Part shown: in pieces, positions 26,439-34,683 of the stretch
Layout: each line of letters opens with the position of its first letter
How positions within the stretch are numbered: the stretch's first letter is position 1
From: Pseudomonas jinjuensis
GTDB lineage: Bacteria; Pseudomonadota; Gammaproteobacteria; Pseudomonadales; Pseudomonadaceae
Reading direction: 5' to 3'
Assembly (NCBI RefSeq): GCF_900103845.1
Contig: NZ_FNIJ01000004.1
Location: 352,567 to 416,566, forward strand
Length of the DNA: 64,000 bases
Made by a program: the position numbers and the translations under genes
Notes under the pieces: generated by a model
The model's database searches: none
What the model was told of the DNA's origin: nothing
The model's input: only the letters and a program-made list of their open reading frames with translations

Positions 26439-27113
26439 TTACGCCTGGCTTTCCATCTGCCGCAAGCTGTTGATCAGCGCGTCGCCATGGGTGGCATTGT
26501 GTTCCTTGGCCAGGCGCTCCGCGCCGTCCGCATCGCCGGCCAGGATGGCCTCGACCAGCCCCTCATGGCGGTGGCCGATATTCTGATAGTCGGAGAATTC
26601 GGAATCGCAGGATGCGATGAAGACGCGAATTTGCTGCTCGGTCAGCTTGTAGTGTTCCTGCAGCCGACGGTGACCGGAAAGGGACACGATGAGTTTGTGG
26701 AACTCGAAGTCCGCGTCGGCGATTTCCTTGGCATCACCCACTTCGCAGGCCTGGCAAAGACGCTGGTACGCCGCTTTCAGCAGCTTGGCTCCCGCCGGAT
26801 CGATTCTCTCCGCCGCCAGGCGCGCAGCCAGACCATCCAGAACGCGACGGAGATTGTGCAGTTCCCAGGCATCCTGGGCATCGATGGCAATGACATGCCA
26901 GCCGGTGTAGGGAACCTGGGATACCAGTCCCTCGTTGTGCAGCTTCTGCAAGGCGGCGCGGATGGTGCCCCGCGATACGTGGAACTGTTCGGTGAGCTTG
27001 GCCTCGACCAATCGGGAGCCGGCTTCCAGGTTCCCCGTCACGATCATCTCGCGAAGGATATTGGCCGTTTGCACATCAAAGCTTTCCTTTGAAATCGCAC
27101 TGCTTCCAGGCAT
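26439..27113 (-). CDS. GntR-family regulator, FCD (FadR-like) subgroup
   Basis: 224 residues: N-terminal winged helix (LREMIVTGNLEAGSRLVEAKL, FHVSRGTIRAALQKLHNEGLV) and a C-terminal all-helical FCD domain with the metal/ligand His pattern (DFEFHKLI, GHRHEGLVEAI). FCD regulators bind small organic acids and usually repress nearby catabolic genes. A 15-bp sequence (27273-27287) upstream of this gene recurs before the ABC importer/dehydratase divergon and the aldolase operon, so this protein is the likely regulator of all three and of itself. Confidence 0.9.
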   Translation of the reverse strand: MPGSSAISKESFDVQTANILREMIVTGNLEAGSRLVEAKLTEQFHVSRGTIRAALQKLHNEGLVSQVPYTGWHVIAIDAQDAWELHNLRRVLDGLAARLAAERIDPAGAKLLKAAYQRLCQACEVGDAKEIADADFEFHKLIVSLSGHRRLQEHYKLTEQQIRVFIASCDSEFSDYQNIGHRHEGLVEAILAGDADGAERLAKEHNATHGDALINSLRQMESQA

Positions 27114-27272
27114 TTGGTCACTCCAATGAAAAGGCAGTAAACGGAACTTTCACCAGGACGACCCAGCGCCAGGAACTGGATGGTCGTCTTAGGCGGCAGT
27201 GATCGATATGAGGGGCGTCGAGCTGGAAAAACCGCGATCCCCGCAAGCACATTCTACAGCGATCATTATCGT

Positions 27273-27287
27273 ATGATTGTCAACAAT
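27273..27287 (+). promoter_or_regulatory. Predicted GntR-family operator, site 2 (autoregulatory)
   Basis: ATGATTGTCAACAAT contains a perfect inverted repeat ATTGT-CA-ACAAT and is followed by TTGTCAT. It lies 160 bases upstream of the GntR start. Of the three copies in the window this is the only perfectly symmetric one, as expected for the regulator's own operator. Confidence 0.65.
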
Positions 27288-27357
27288 TGTCATCCAGCGT
27301 GTCAAAAATGCAAGAGGTACGATCCAAACACAGCCCTTGCCACGATCAAAATAAAAA

Positions 27358-27379
27358 AAGCCCTGGCTACCCAGGGCTT
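27358..27379 (-). terminator. Rho-independent terminator of the aldolase/dehydrogenase operon
   Basis: AAGCCCTGG and CCAGGGCTT form a nine-base stem with a four-base loop; on the minus strand it is followed by a run of T. It lies 53 bases downstream of the dehydrogenase stop at 27432 and closes the leftward two-gene operon. Confidence 0.85.
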
Positions 27380-27431
27380 GAAACGCATGACCGCCACTCA
27401 CGTGGTGTCAACGAGCGGCTCATGCTGTGTT

Positions 27432-28307
27432 CTAGCCACGCAGCGGCTTGTCGTTGGCAATCTCCAGCAACTTGACGGCCATCAGGTGCGGCGCCTTCTC
27501 GCCGAACTGGCCGACGGCCTCCTCGTAGAGTTTCTCGACCTGCTCGCACATCGGCAGTTGGGCCGAGACCTGGCCAGCCAGTTCCAGCGTCAGGCGCATG
27601 TCCTTGAGGGCCAGTCCCAGATCGAAGGTCGGGTCGTAGTCGCCATTGAGAATGCACGGGCCATAACGGTCGGCCACATAGCTGCGGCCGGTGCTGTTCT
27701 GGATGATGGCGAGCATCTTGTCGGCCGGTACGCCGCCTTTCACCCCGAGCATCAGCGCCTCGGACAGCGCCACGGAATGCAGGTAGCAGAGCACCACCTG
27801 GGCGATCTTGGCGACATAGCCGGCACCGGAGTCGCCCAGGTAGTCGATGCGTTTGCCGATGGCCGCGAAGATCGGCTTGCACTCCTCGAAGACCTTCTTG
27901 TCGCCACCGACCAGGATGGTCAACGTGCCGGCGGCGGCGCCTTCCGAGCCACCGGAAATCGGCGCGTCGAGCGTGCGGATACCTTTCGCATCGGTCAGCG
28001 CACGCACTTCGCGCCAGACATCCAGGTTGTTGGTGCTCAGCTCGATCCAGATGGCGCCCTCGCGCATGCTGTCCACCAGGCCGCCGGCAACCTGCTTGAT
28101 GATGCTGGGCGACGGCAACGAGGTCATCACCACGTCGGCGTCGCGAACGGCAGCCTGGATGCTGTCGGCCCATTGCGCACCTGCCTGCTCCAGCTTCTCC
28201 GCCTTGCCGCGGTCGACGTCATGGACGTTGAGGTTGAAGCCAGCCTTGACCAGATTGGCGGCCATCGGCCCGCCCATGTTACCCAGACCAATAAAAGCGA
28301 TTTTCAT
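27432..28307 (-). CDS. NAD-dependent 3-hydroxyisobutyrate dehydrogenase-family protein
   Basis: 291 residues, normal family length. Seen: MKIAFIGLGNMGGPMAANLVKAG cofactor loop (parts: FIGLGNMGGPMA), DAPISGGSEGAAAGTL substrate motif, and catalytic Lys region GAGYVAKIAQVVL. It oxidises a beta-hydroxy acid to a semialdehyde or keto acid. Together with the class II aldolase upstream it resembles threonate/tartronate-type acid-sugar pathways, where a dehydrogenase and an aldolase act in turn; which acid is used here is not visible. ATG 28307 is used since the longer frame to 28520 overlaps the aldolase gene. Confidence 0.85.
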   Translation of the reverse strand: MKIAFIGLGNMGGPMAANLVKAGFNLNVHDVDRGKAEKLEQAGAQWADSIQAAVRDADVVMTSLPSPSIIKQVAGGLVDSMREGAIWIELSTNNLDVWREVRALTDAKGIRTLDAPISGGSEGAAAGTLTILVGGDKKVFEECKPIFAAIGKRIDYLGDSGAGYVAKIAQVVLCYLHSVALSEALMLGVKGGVPADKMLAIIQNSTGRSYVADRYGPCILNGDYDPTFDLGLALKDMRLTLELAGQVSAQLPMCEQVEKLYEEAVGQFGEKAPHLMAVKLLEIANDKPLRG

Positions 28308-28347
28308 AACGCGCTCTCTCAGGAATCGGACTGCCGGTTTTCGTTGA

Positions 28348-29103
28348 TCAGTATTTGTAGGACGGATCGATTCGGTCGATCTGGCGCAGCAGTGCCGGCC
28401 ATTCGTACTTGCCCGGAACGAAGGCGGCGTACTGCCTGGCAGCCTTCTCCCACATGGCCGGACTGGTCTCGGCCAACGGCAGGCCGGTAGCGGCGACCTG
28501 CAGCATGTTGGCGCAGGCACGCACCAGGTAGTGCATGTTCATGAAGGCCTCGCCAGCGGTCTCACCTACGGTGAGGAAACCGTGGTTGCGCATGATCAGG
28601 CACTTGTTGTCGCCCAGGTTGTCGGCGATCCGCAGGCTCTCGTCGGTATCCACGGAGAGGCCTTCCCAGTCGTGGTAGCCGATCTTGCCGTAGAGCATCG
28701 AGGAGTCCTGCACGTAGTGGACCACGTCGCGAATCGCAGTGGCGGCCAGCCCGGCAGGAGCGTGGGAGTGGAACACGAACAAGGCATTCGGGATGGTCAT
28801 GTGGATGCCGCGGTGGATCACGAAGCCGGCGGTGTTCACTTCGGGCGGACCATCCAGCACGTTGCCGTGTTCGTCGATCTTGATCAGGTTCGATGCGGTG
28901 ATTTCGGTGTTGTGCAGACCGAAATGGTTCATCAGGAAGTGATGATCGGTTCCCGGCACACGCGCGGTAATGTGGTTCCAGACGATGTCGTCGTACCCGT
29001 ACACGTTCGCCAGACGGTGCATTGCCGCCAGGTCCACACGGACATCCCATTCTTCCTGGGTAAAACGCGGCTTGGCCGACGTGGCCCGTTCGAACTCTGC
29101 CAT
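28348..29103 (-). CDS. Class II aldolase/adducin-family protein
   Basis: 251 residues with the zinc-site pattern of class II aldolases: NHITARVPG near residue 43, FVFHSHAPAG (His-x-His) near 110 and RNHGFLTVG near 170 (third His). The family includes fuculose-phosphate aldolase, acid-sugar decarboxylases such as OtnC, and decarboxylating variants. First gene of the leftward operon with a beta-hydroxyacid dehydrogenase; the predicted GntR operator lies 76 bases upstream. Reaction type (aldol cleavage or decarboxylation) cannot be decided from sequence alone. Confidence 0.85.
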   Translation of the reverse strand: MAEFERATSAKPRFTQEEWDVRVDLAAMHRLANVYGYDDIVWNHITARVPGTDHHFLMNHFGLHNTEITASNLIKIDEHGNVLDGPPEVNTAGFVIHRGIHMTIPNALFVFHSHAPAGLAATAIRDVVHYVQDSSMLYGKIGYHDWEGLSVDTDESLRIADNLGDNKCLIMRNHGFLTVGETAGEAFMNMHYLVRACANMLQVAATGLPLAETSPAMWEKAARQYAAFVPGKYEWPALLRQIDRIDPSYKY

Positions 29104-29178
29104 CGATTATTCCTCCACTTATTGTTGCTCAAAGGTCCGCTCTCTCGGCGGAATGAGCAAAACCTACCACCATGGTTG

Positions 29179-29193
29179 ATGGTTGACAATCAT
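29179..29193 (-). promoter_or_regulatory. Predicted GntR-family operator, site 3
   Basis: Read on the minus strand this is ATGATTGTCAACCAT followed directly by CAACCAT, so the TCAACCA element is repeated. It lies 76 bases upstream of the class II aldolase gene and is identical over 15 bases to site 1 and over 14 to site 2. Confidence 0.65.
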
Positions 29194-29203
29194 TTATTAA
29201 CAA

Positions 29204-29805
29204 ATGATCCTCACTGAAAAAGGCTCCCAGCCGAAGGCACTCGACCAGCCGCTTCCCATGGTTGAGCCCGACGCGAATCAACATGCGCAATGCACCCATC
29301 TCGGGATTCTGGTGGGTCGACGCCCCTGCCTCAAAGACCTGGGTCCGGTTGGCCAGCTCATGCAATGCGCCGCCACGGCGGAAGAGGCCCTGCACGATCT
29401 CGTCGACCTGACCGATCCCAGGCCACTCATTGATACGGCGGTCATGATTGGCTTGCAGATCTTGGGGGAGCTGATAGGCCCCCACTGGCCCCCCGTCCGA
29501 GTGCAGCTGGCCTACCACAAGCCAGCCGACACCGCGCTCTACACCCGGGCGTTTCGCTGCCCGGTACAGTTCAACGCGAGTGTGTGACGACTTCGGAACT
29601 GATCCGACACCAGCTTCACTCCTTGTTGCTGGCGGGCGAGTCCAGACAGAGCCTCGCCATTCAGCTCCTTGCGCACACGAACCTGTCAGTTTCAGTCATT
29701 GCCCAGTCTTTGCAGTATCAGGATCCGAACGCCTTTTCCCGCGCCTTCAAGGTCTGGACCGGATGCTCCCCACAGCAGTGGAGAAACGCATCGCGCCCTT
29801 GTTGA
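29204..29805 (+). pseudogene. Decayed AraC-family regulator
   Basis: Two reading frames hold pieces of one AraC regulator with an arabinose-binding-type N-terminal domain. The first (29204-29587) has the GPVGQLMQCAATAEEAL and GPHWPPVRVQLAYHKPADTALY blocks but lacks about 40 residues between them. The second (29584-29805) carries the C-terminal helix-turn-helix (LSVSVIAQSLQYQDPNAFSRAFKVWTG). The normal stretch between ligand domain and HTH is shortened and the frame is shifted, so the gene is broken. It lies directly behind the aldolase promoter and ends 200 bases before the LysR gene. Confidence 0.8.
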
Positions 29806-30007
29806 ATTCAAGGCCTGTCCCCTCCCGAACTCGCCGATGGGAACCGCCGAACCTTCCGGCTGCCTGGATCCGCCGGCGGCGGTTCGCCTTCCTGGCTTCC
29901 ATTCGTGGCGGAGCACATGGGTGGCAACGCGGATCGGATCATCTCGAGTGGCGCCGGTGCGACCCTGATATTGCCTGTGCGAGATCGCCATATGGCGATC
30001 CACCACA

Positions 30008-30928
30008 CTAGCGTTTCGTCGTCCAGAGCGGATCGTTGGCCATTAGCGCCGCCCCCCACTCCGCGAATGCGCGGACCCGCGCAGACAAATGTCGTGTCGG
30101 GGGATACACGAGGTTGATCGGCATGCCATCCATCTCCCAGTCAGGTAGGACCTCAACCAGGGTCTCCGACTGAAAATGGGGGCTCGCCTCCGCGCGTGGA
30201 ACCGAAACGATGCCAAGTCCTGCCAACCCGGCCGCGATGTATGCGCCGCCATTATTGAACTGCATTGTCGGCATCTGTTCGATCCTGAAGCTGTCGTCGC
30301 CTCGCCGTAGCGTCGGGATCATTTGTTTGCCTGAGCCGGGAAACGTGAAGCCGAGATACCGCTGATGGAGCAAGTCGCCGGGCTTGAGAATGCGCGCGGC
30401 GTTCATCAGGTACACAGGCGAAGCGCAGAGGCAGAAGCGCATCAGCCCCACAGGGCGGCACACCAGGTCCTGATCCGCGACCAGACCACCCCGGAAGGCA
30501 CAGTCGATGCCTTCCTGGACCAGATCGACCACCCGTTCGCTGCACCCGATATCCAGCTGAATCTGCGGATGTTGTGCCGTGAACTCCGGTAGTGATGGAA
30601 TCACAAGGCAGGTCGCGACGGCAGAAGGCATCTCAACCCTTACCCTGCCACGTGCCACGCTGCGGCTCTGGGCAACCGAGGCCTCCAGCTCATCGAGATC
30701 GTCCAGCACCGCACGTGCACGCTCGTAGTAGGCCGCGCCGTCGGTCGTCGGCGTGACTCGTCGCGTAGTCCTGTGCAGCAGCTTCACGCCCAGCAGCGAT
30801 TCCAGGCCCTGAATCTGGCCGGAGATCGTGGTCTTCGCCACGTTCAACGCCTCCGCTGCCCGGGTAAAGCTTCCCACCTCCACGATCCGGCAGAAGGCCC
30901 GCATTGCTTCCAATCGATCGAAGGCCAT
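30008..30928 (-). CDS. LysR-family transcriptional regulator
   Basis: 306 residues with an N-terminal winged helix (MRAFCRIVEVGSFTRAAEAL, VAKTTISGQIQGLESLLGVKL) and a C-terminal substrate-binding domain of the CrgA-like subgroup. It is divergent from the AhpD-like/cupin pair, the classical LysR arrangement, with a 115-base shared intergenic region that contains a TTCG-N11-CGAA box. It probably controls the divergent pair in response to an oxidant or quinone-like signal, inferred from the target genes. Confidence 0.9.
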   Translation of the reverse strand: MAFDRLEAMRAFCRIVEVGSFTRAAEALNVAKTTISGQIQGLESLLGVKLLHRTTRRVTPTTDGAAYYERARAVLDDLDELEASVAQSRSVARGRVRVEMPSAVATCLVIPSLPEFTAQHPQIQLDIGCSERVVDLVQEGIDCAFRGGLVADQDLVCRPVGLMRFCLCASPVYLMNAARILKPGDLLHQRYLGFTFPGSGKQMIPTLRRGDDSFRIEQMPTMQFNNGGAYIAAGLAGLGIVSVPRAEASPHFQSETLVEVLPDWEMDGMPINLVYPPTRHLSARVRAFAEWGAALMANDPLWTTKR

Positions 30929-30941
30929 TATTGTCCCGCTT

Positions 30942-30960
30942 TTCGCACAATGAAAACGAA
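30942..30960 (+). promoter_or_regulatory. Candidate LysR box (TTCG-N11-CGAA)
   Basis: A four-base inverted repeat with an 11-base spacer, the T-N11-A form recognised by LysR proteins, lies 14 bases before the LysR start and about 84 bases before the divergent AhpD-like gene. Confidence 0.4.
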
Positions 30961-31043
30961 TAAAGCCAGTTTATCCATGAATACTCGACCAATAAAGTTC
31001 ACTCCAGAGCCGAAAGCCTTCGGCCAATCTGGAGAAACCAACG

Positions 31044-31493
31044 ATGAGTTCCAAGCGCCTCAACTACTACCAGGCCGCCCCGCAAGCCATGAAGGCCATG
31101 CTGGGCCTCGAGAAGGCCGCCGCCGAATCGGTGCTGCCGCGTTCCCTGCGTGAACTGGTGCGGATTCGCGCTTCGCAGATCAACGGATGTGCCTACTGCG
31201 TCGACATGCACGGCACCGATGCGGCCAGGGAAGGCGAAAGTCTCCGCCGCCTGATGGCAGTGAGTACCTGGAAGGAAACGCCGTTCTTCGACGAGCGCGA
31301 ACGCGCTGCCCTGCTGTGGACCGAGACGCTGACCCTGGTCGCCACTCGCCATGCGCCGGATGAGATCTACGAGCAAGTGGCCGCTGTTTTCACCACGCAG
31401 GAACTGGCCGAACTGACCTTCGTCATCGCCGCGATCAACGCCTGGAACCGCTTCGGCGTCGGCTTTGCGGTGCAACCGGAGCAAGAGCCATGA
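31044..31493 (+). CDS. Carboxymuconolactone decarboxylase/AhpD-like protein
   Basis: 149 residues. The central INGCAYCVDMHGTDA contains the CxxC-x3-H active site of AhpD-type peroxidase-linked proteins (alkylhydroperoxidase core), which separates it from true carboxymuconolactone decarboxylases without this motif. Likely cytoplasmic and involved in peroxide or thiol chemistry. A GGAGAAACC site precedes the ATG. The following cupin gene starts inside its stop (ATGA), so both are co-translated under control of the divergent LysR regulator. Confidence 0.88.
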   Translation: MSSKRLNYYQAAPQAMKAMLGLEKAAAESVLPRSLRELVRIRASQINGCAYCVDMHGTDAAREGESLRRLMAVSTWKETPFFDERERAALLWTETLTLVATRHAPDEIYEQVAAVFTTQELAELTFVIAAINAWNRFGVGFAVQPEQEP

Positions 31494-31912
31494 ACCTGCT
31501 CGCCAAGGCCATCGGAATCACCTTCATGGCGTTTCTCAGTGCAGCCGCCCAAGCCCACGGGAGCGGCGGTGCCGGAGAAGAAGTCGTCACATCGCTCGCG
31601 CAGACCGCACTGCCGCCTCAGCAATACAGGACAGCCACCGCGCTCCGCGTGGACTTTGCCCCCGGCGCCACCTCGATGCCCCATCGCCACCCCGGACACG
31701 TCTTCGTGGTAGTGCTGAGCGGTGAAGTGGAATCTGCCCTCGACGGCCAGGCTCCACGGCGCTTCAAGGCAGGCGACGCATGGTACGAAAGCCCCATGCA
31801 GTTGCACCGCATCACCCGCAATGCCAGCGCTTCGGAGCCAGCTTCATTGGTGGCCTGGCTACTGTCCGACGGCGAAGAGGCGCTCGTCCAGCCCGTCAAG
31901 TCGAAACCCTAG
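31490..31912 (+). CDS. Secreted cupin-domain protein
   Basis: 140 residues with a signal peptide ending near SAAAQAHG, so probably periplasmic. One cupin barrel: FAPGATSMPHRHPGHVFVVVLSGEVE gives the first cupin motif (H-x-H and the later Glu; in parts MPHRHPGHVFVVVLSG), and QLHRITRN the second-motif His. Small periplasmic cupins like this often accompany AhpD-like proteins in LysR-controlled operons. Substrate not known. Confidence 0.85.
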   Translation: MNLLAKAIGITFMAFLSAAAQAHGSGGAGEEVVTSLAQTALPPQQYRTATALRVDFAPGATSMPHRHPGHVFVVVLSGEVESALDGQAPRRFKAGDAWYESPMQLHRITRNASASEPASLVAWLLSDGEEALVQPVKSKP

Positions 31913-32235
31913 TTCGCCCTGCGGCGGCAGCGCGGCGTCCCACACTCGCGTCGGACGCCACTGCCGGTTACCTGAACCCTGATAGCACCTCATGAAAGGC
32001 GAATGCACCAGCAAACCTCGGCACGCTTGCGGCGTCGCACCGTCATGGGAATGCCGCCGGGAAACGCGCCGATGGCGGTTCTGGATCGGTCGATGCCGGT
32101 CTGCGGACCGGCGCCCGATGCCCTGGCTATTAGCATTGAGCAGAGCGGAGTCAGCCCGGTTTCCAGATCGGAGGGCGTCCCCGTCCTTCAGCCCGTTGTT
32201 TAGGCACATCGAACCAAGAACAAGGAGACCAGCAC
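31913..32235. other. Noncoding interval before the BCCT gene
   Basis: I see no convincing gene in these 323 bases; the short ORFs lack ribosome sites and family motifs. An AAGGAGACC ribosome site just before 32236 serves the transporter, and its promoter should lie here, but I could not identify -35/-10 boxes with confidence. Confidence 0.5.
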
Positions 32236-33894
32236 ATGGCGAACGATTCCCTACGGGGAGCGGCTACGTCCCCGAGCGCGAATAGCATCCCCGCGCCGAG
32301 CGGCGCGGCCAACCTGATCGACACCGACTACGTGGTCGGCCAGGACAACATCAAGGGACGCTTTCTCTTCAACCTGGATATCCATGGCAAGGTGTTCAGC
32401 ATTTCCGCGCTGACCATCGTCCTGTTCGTGGTCCTGACCCTGGCCCTGCAGAGCGAGGTCGAGCCGCTGTTCACCGCCGTGCGCGGCTGGCTGACCGGCA
32501 ATCTGGCGTGGTTCTTCCTCGGCTCGGCGGACATCTTCGTCCTGCTCTGCCTGGGCCTGATCGTCTCGCCCCTGGGCAGGGTGCGCCTGGGCGGCAAGGA
32601 AGCGAGGCCGGACTATTCGTATTCCGGCTGGTTCTCCATGCTGTTCGCCGCCGGCATGGGCATCGGCCTGATGTTCTATGGGGTGGCCGAACCCATGTCG
32701 CATTTCTCCGCGGCCATGGGCGGCATCGGCATTGGCGAGGATGGTGCGCGCAGCGACTGGGCGCCGCTGGGCGCGGCCGCCGGCGATGCCGAGACGGCCG
32801 TCGGCCTGGGCATGGCTGCCACCATCTTCCACTGGGGCCTGCACCCCTGGGCGATCTACGCCATCGTCGCCCTGGCGCTGGCGCTGTTCTCCTTCAACAA
32901 GGGGCTGCCGCTGAGCATCCGCTCGATCTTCTACCCGTTGCTCGGCGAGCGGGTCTGGGGCTGGCCGGGGCATGTGGTCGACATCCTGGCGGTGTTCGCC
33001 ACCCTGTTCGGCCTGGCCACCTCGCTGGGCCTGGGCGCCCAGCAGGCGGCAGCCGGGCTCGACTACCTGTTCGGTATCCCCGCCAACGACACCAGCAAGG
33101 TGCTGCTGGTCGTCGGCATCTCCGCGATCGCCCTGATGTCGGTGCTGGCCGGCCTGGACAAGGGGGTCAAGCGCCTGTCGGAAATCAACATGGTGCTGGC
33201 CCTGTTGTTGCTGCTGTTCATCGTCGTGACGGGGCCAACGCTGGCGATCGTCACCGGCTTCTTCAGCAACCTGGGCAGCTACCTGACCTACCTGCCGGCG
33301 CTGTCCAATCCGATCGGCCGCGCCGACGCCAACTTCAGCCAGGGCTGGACGGCGTTCTACTGGGCCTGGTGGATTAGCTGGTCGCCGTTCGTCGGCATGT
33401 TCATCGCCCGGGTCAGCCGCGGCCGCACCGTGCGTGAATTTCTGATCGCCGTGCTGCTGGTGCCGTCGCTGGTCTCGGTGTTATGGATGACCGCGTTCGG
33501 CGGCACCGCCCTGGGCCAGCTCATCGGCGACGACTTCACCGGGGTGCAGGAGGCCGCCCTGGAACTCAAGCTGTTCGCCATGCTCGGCGAGCTGCCGCTG
33601 ACCCAGATCAGCTCCTTCGTCGGCATCGTCCTGGTGGTGGTGTTCTTCGTCACCTCGTCGGACTCCGGCTCCCTGGTGATCGACACCATCACCGCCGGTG
33701 GCAAGATCAACGCACCGGTGCCGCAGCGGGCCTTCTGGGCGATCCTCCAGGGCGTGGTGGCCATCGCCCTGCTGCTCGGCGGCGGCCTGGTCGCCCTGCA
33801 GGCCATGGCGGTATCCACCGGCCTGCCGTTCACCATCGTGCTGCTGGTGGGCTGCGTGGCCATCATCAAGGGCCTGCTGAGCGAGCCGCGCTGA
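32236..33894 (+). CDS. BCCT-family betaine/carnitine/choline transporter
   Basis: 552 residues with about twelve membrane spans and a hydrophilic N-terminus of about 55 residues. The BCCT signature is present as FYWAWWISWSPFVGMFIARVSRGRT (parts: WAWWISWSPFVGMFIARVS), and the betaine Trp box region as FHWGLHPWAIYA. The glycine-rich MGIGLMFYGVAEP helix is GMGIG, the sodium- or proton-coupled motif of betaine carriers. The short C-terminus (ends GLLSEPR) lacks the long osmosensory tail of BetT-type choline carriers, so it is more likely a nutrient or constitutive carrier. It adds an uptake route for betaines used in the other loci. Confidence 0.9.
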   Translation: MANDSLRGAATSPSANSIPAPSGAANLIDTDYVVGQDNIKGRFLFNLDIHGKVFSISALTIVLFVVLTLALQSEVEPLFTAVRGWLTGNLAWFFLGSADIFVLLCLGLIVSPLGRVRLGGKEARPDYSYSGWFSMLFAAGMGIGLMFYGVAEPMSHFSAAMGGIGIGEDGARSDWAPLGAAAGDAETAVGLGMAATIFHWGLHPWAIYAIVALALALFSFNKGLPLSIRSIFYPLLGERVWGWPGHVVDILAVFATLFGLATSLGLGAQQAAAGLDYLFGIPANDTSKVLLVVGISAIALMSVLAGLDKGVKRLSEINMVLALLLLLFIVVTGPTLAIVTGFFSNLGSYLTYLPALSNPIGRADANFSQGWTAFYWAWWISWSPFVGMFIARVSRGRTVREFLIAVLLVPSLVSVLWMTAFGGTALGQLIGDDFTGVQEAALELKLFAMLGELPLTQISSFVGIVLVVVFFVTSSDSGSLVIDTITAGGKINAPVPQRAFWAILQGVVAIALLLGGGLVALQAMAVSTGLPFTIVLLVGCVAIIKGLLSEPR

Positions 33895-33948
33895 CGTCCT
33901 TCCGGCGCGATCCCGCGCCGGAGCCATGACGCTCGTCCCCGAAAGGGC

Positions 33949-34683
33949 TCAAATCCACAAATTGCCCACCGCCGTGCTCGGCGGATAGTGCCTGGCCACC
34001 TGCGCCTGCAGCAGCTCGGCGGTGGCCAGGGCGTCGCTCAGGGCATGGTGGCACTGGTACAGCGGCAAGCCGTAGCGCAGGCGGCTGTCGGCCAGGCGGA
34101 TCGACACCGAGGGTTTGCCGAGCAATTGGCGCAGCCAGCCGGGCCGGCGTTGGCGCGGGTGCAGGCGCGCCTCCAGTTGCATGGTATCGATCAGCGGGAA
34201 CAGCAACCCTTCGCCGAGCAGCTCACGCACGGCCTGGTCGAGAAAGCTGCGCTCGATGTGGCGGTAGTGCACCACCATGACCTTGCCGGCCATCCTCTCC
34301 AGCAGTTCGTCGAGCACGACGTCCAGACGCGGTGCATCGTGGACGGCCGAGTGGGTGATGTGGTGGAAGGTGACCGATTGGCTGCTCAGTTCGCAGGTCG
34401 GCTTGACCACCCAGTAACTGGCTTCGCGGCAGCGGATGCGCTGCAGGTCGAAGGGCACCAGGCCAAGGCTGACGATCGAGTCGCGGCGGCTGTCCAGGCC
34501 GGTGGTCTCGACGTCCAGTGCCAGCAAGGGCACCCGCTCCAGCGGCGTGTCGGCGCTTACCGTGCCGGCCCGATAGAACTCGACCAGGCGCGGGTCGCGG
34601 GCGCTCTGCGCCAGCTGGGCGAAGAGCGCCGGCCAGTCGGGTGTCGCGGTGGAGGCCTGGCGCCGGGCGCGGAACGGTTTCAT
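33949..34683 (-). CDS. DEDDh-type 3'-5' exonuclease
   Basis: 244 residues. ExoI motif LLALDVETTGLDSRRDSIVSLG (D-x-E) near residue 53, ExoII Asp in the VVHYRHIERSFLD region, and ExoIII HHALSDALATAELL (H-x4-D) near the C-terminus. This is the fold of the DNA polymerase III epsilon subunit, but it stands alone and lacks the polymerase-binding tail. It overlaps the DUF294 gene by four bases (ATGA), a pair common in pseudomonads that suggests joint function in nucleotide or DNA metabolism. Confidence 0.88.
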   Translation of the reverse strand: MKPFRARRQASTATPDWPALFAQLAQSARDPRLVEFYRAGTVSADTPLERVPLLALDVETTGLDSRRDSIVSLGLVPFDLQRIRCREASYWVVKPTCELSSQSVTFHHITHSAVHDAPRLDVVLDELLERMAGKVMVVHYRHIERSFLDQAVRELLGEGLLFPLIDTMQLEARLHPRQRRPGWLRQLLGKPSVSIRLADSRLRYGLPLYQCHHALSDALATAELLQAQVARHYPPSTAVGNLWI

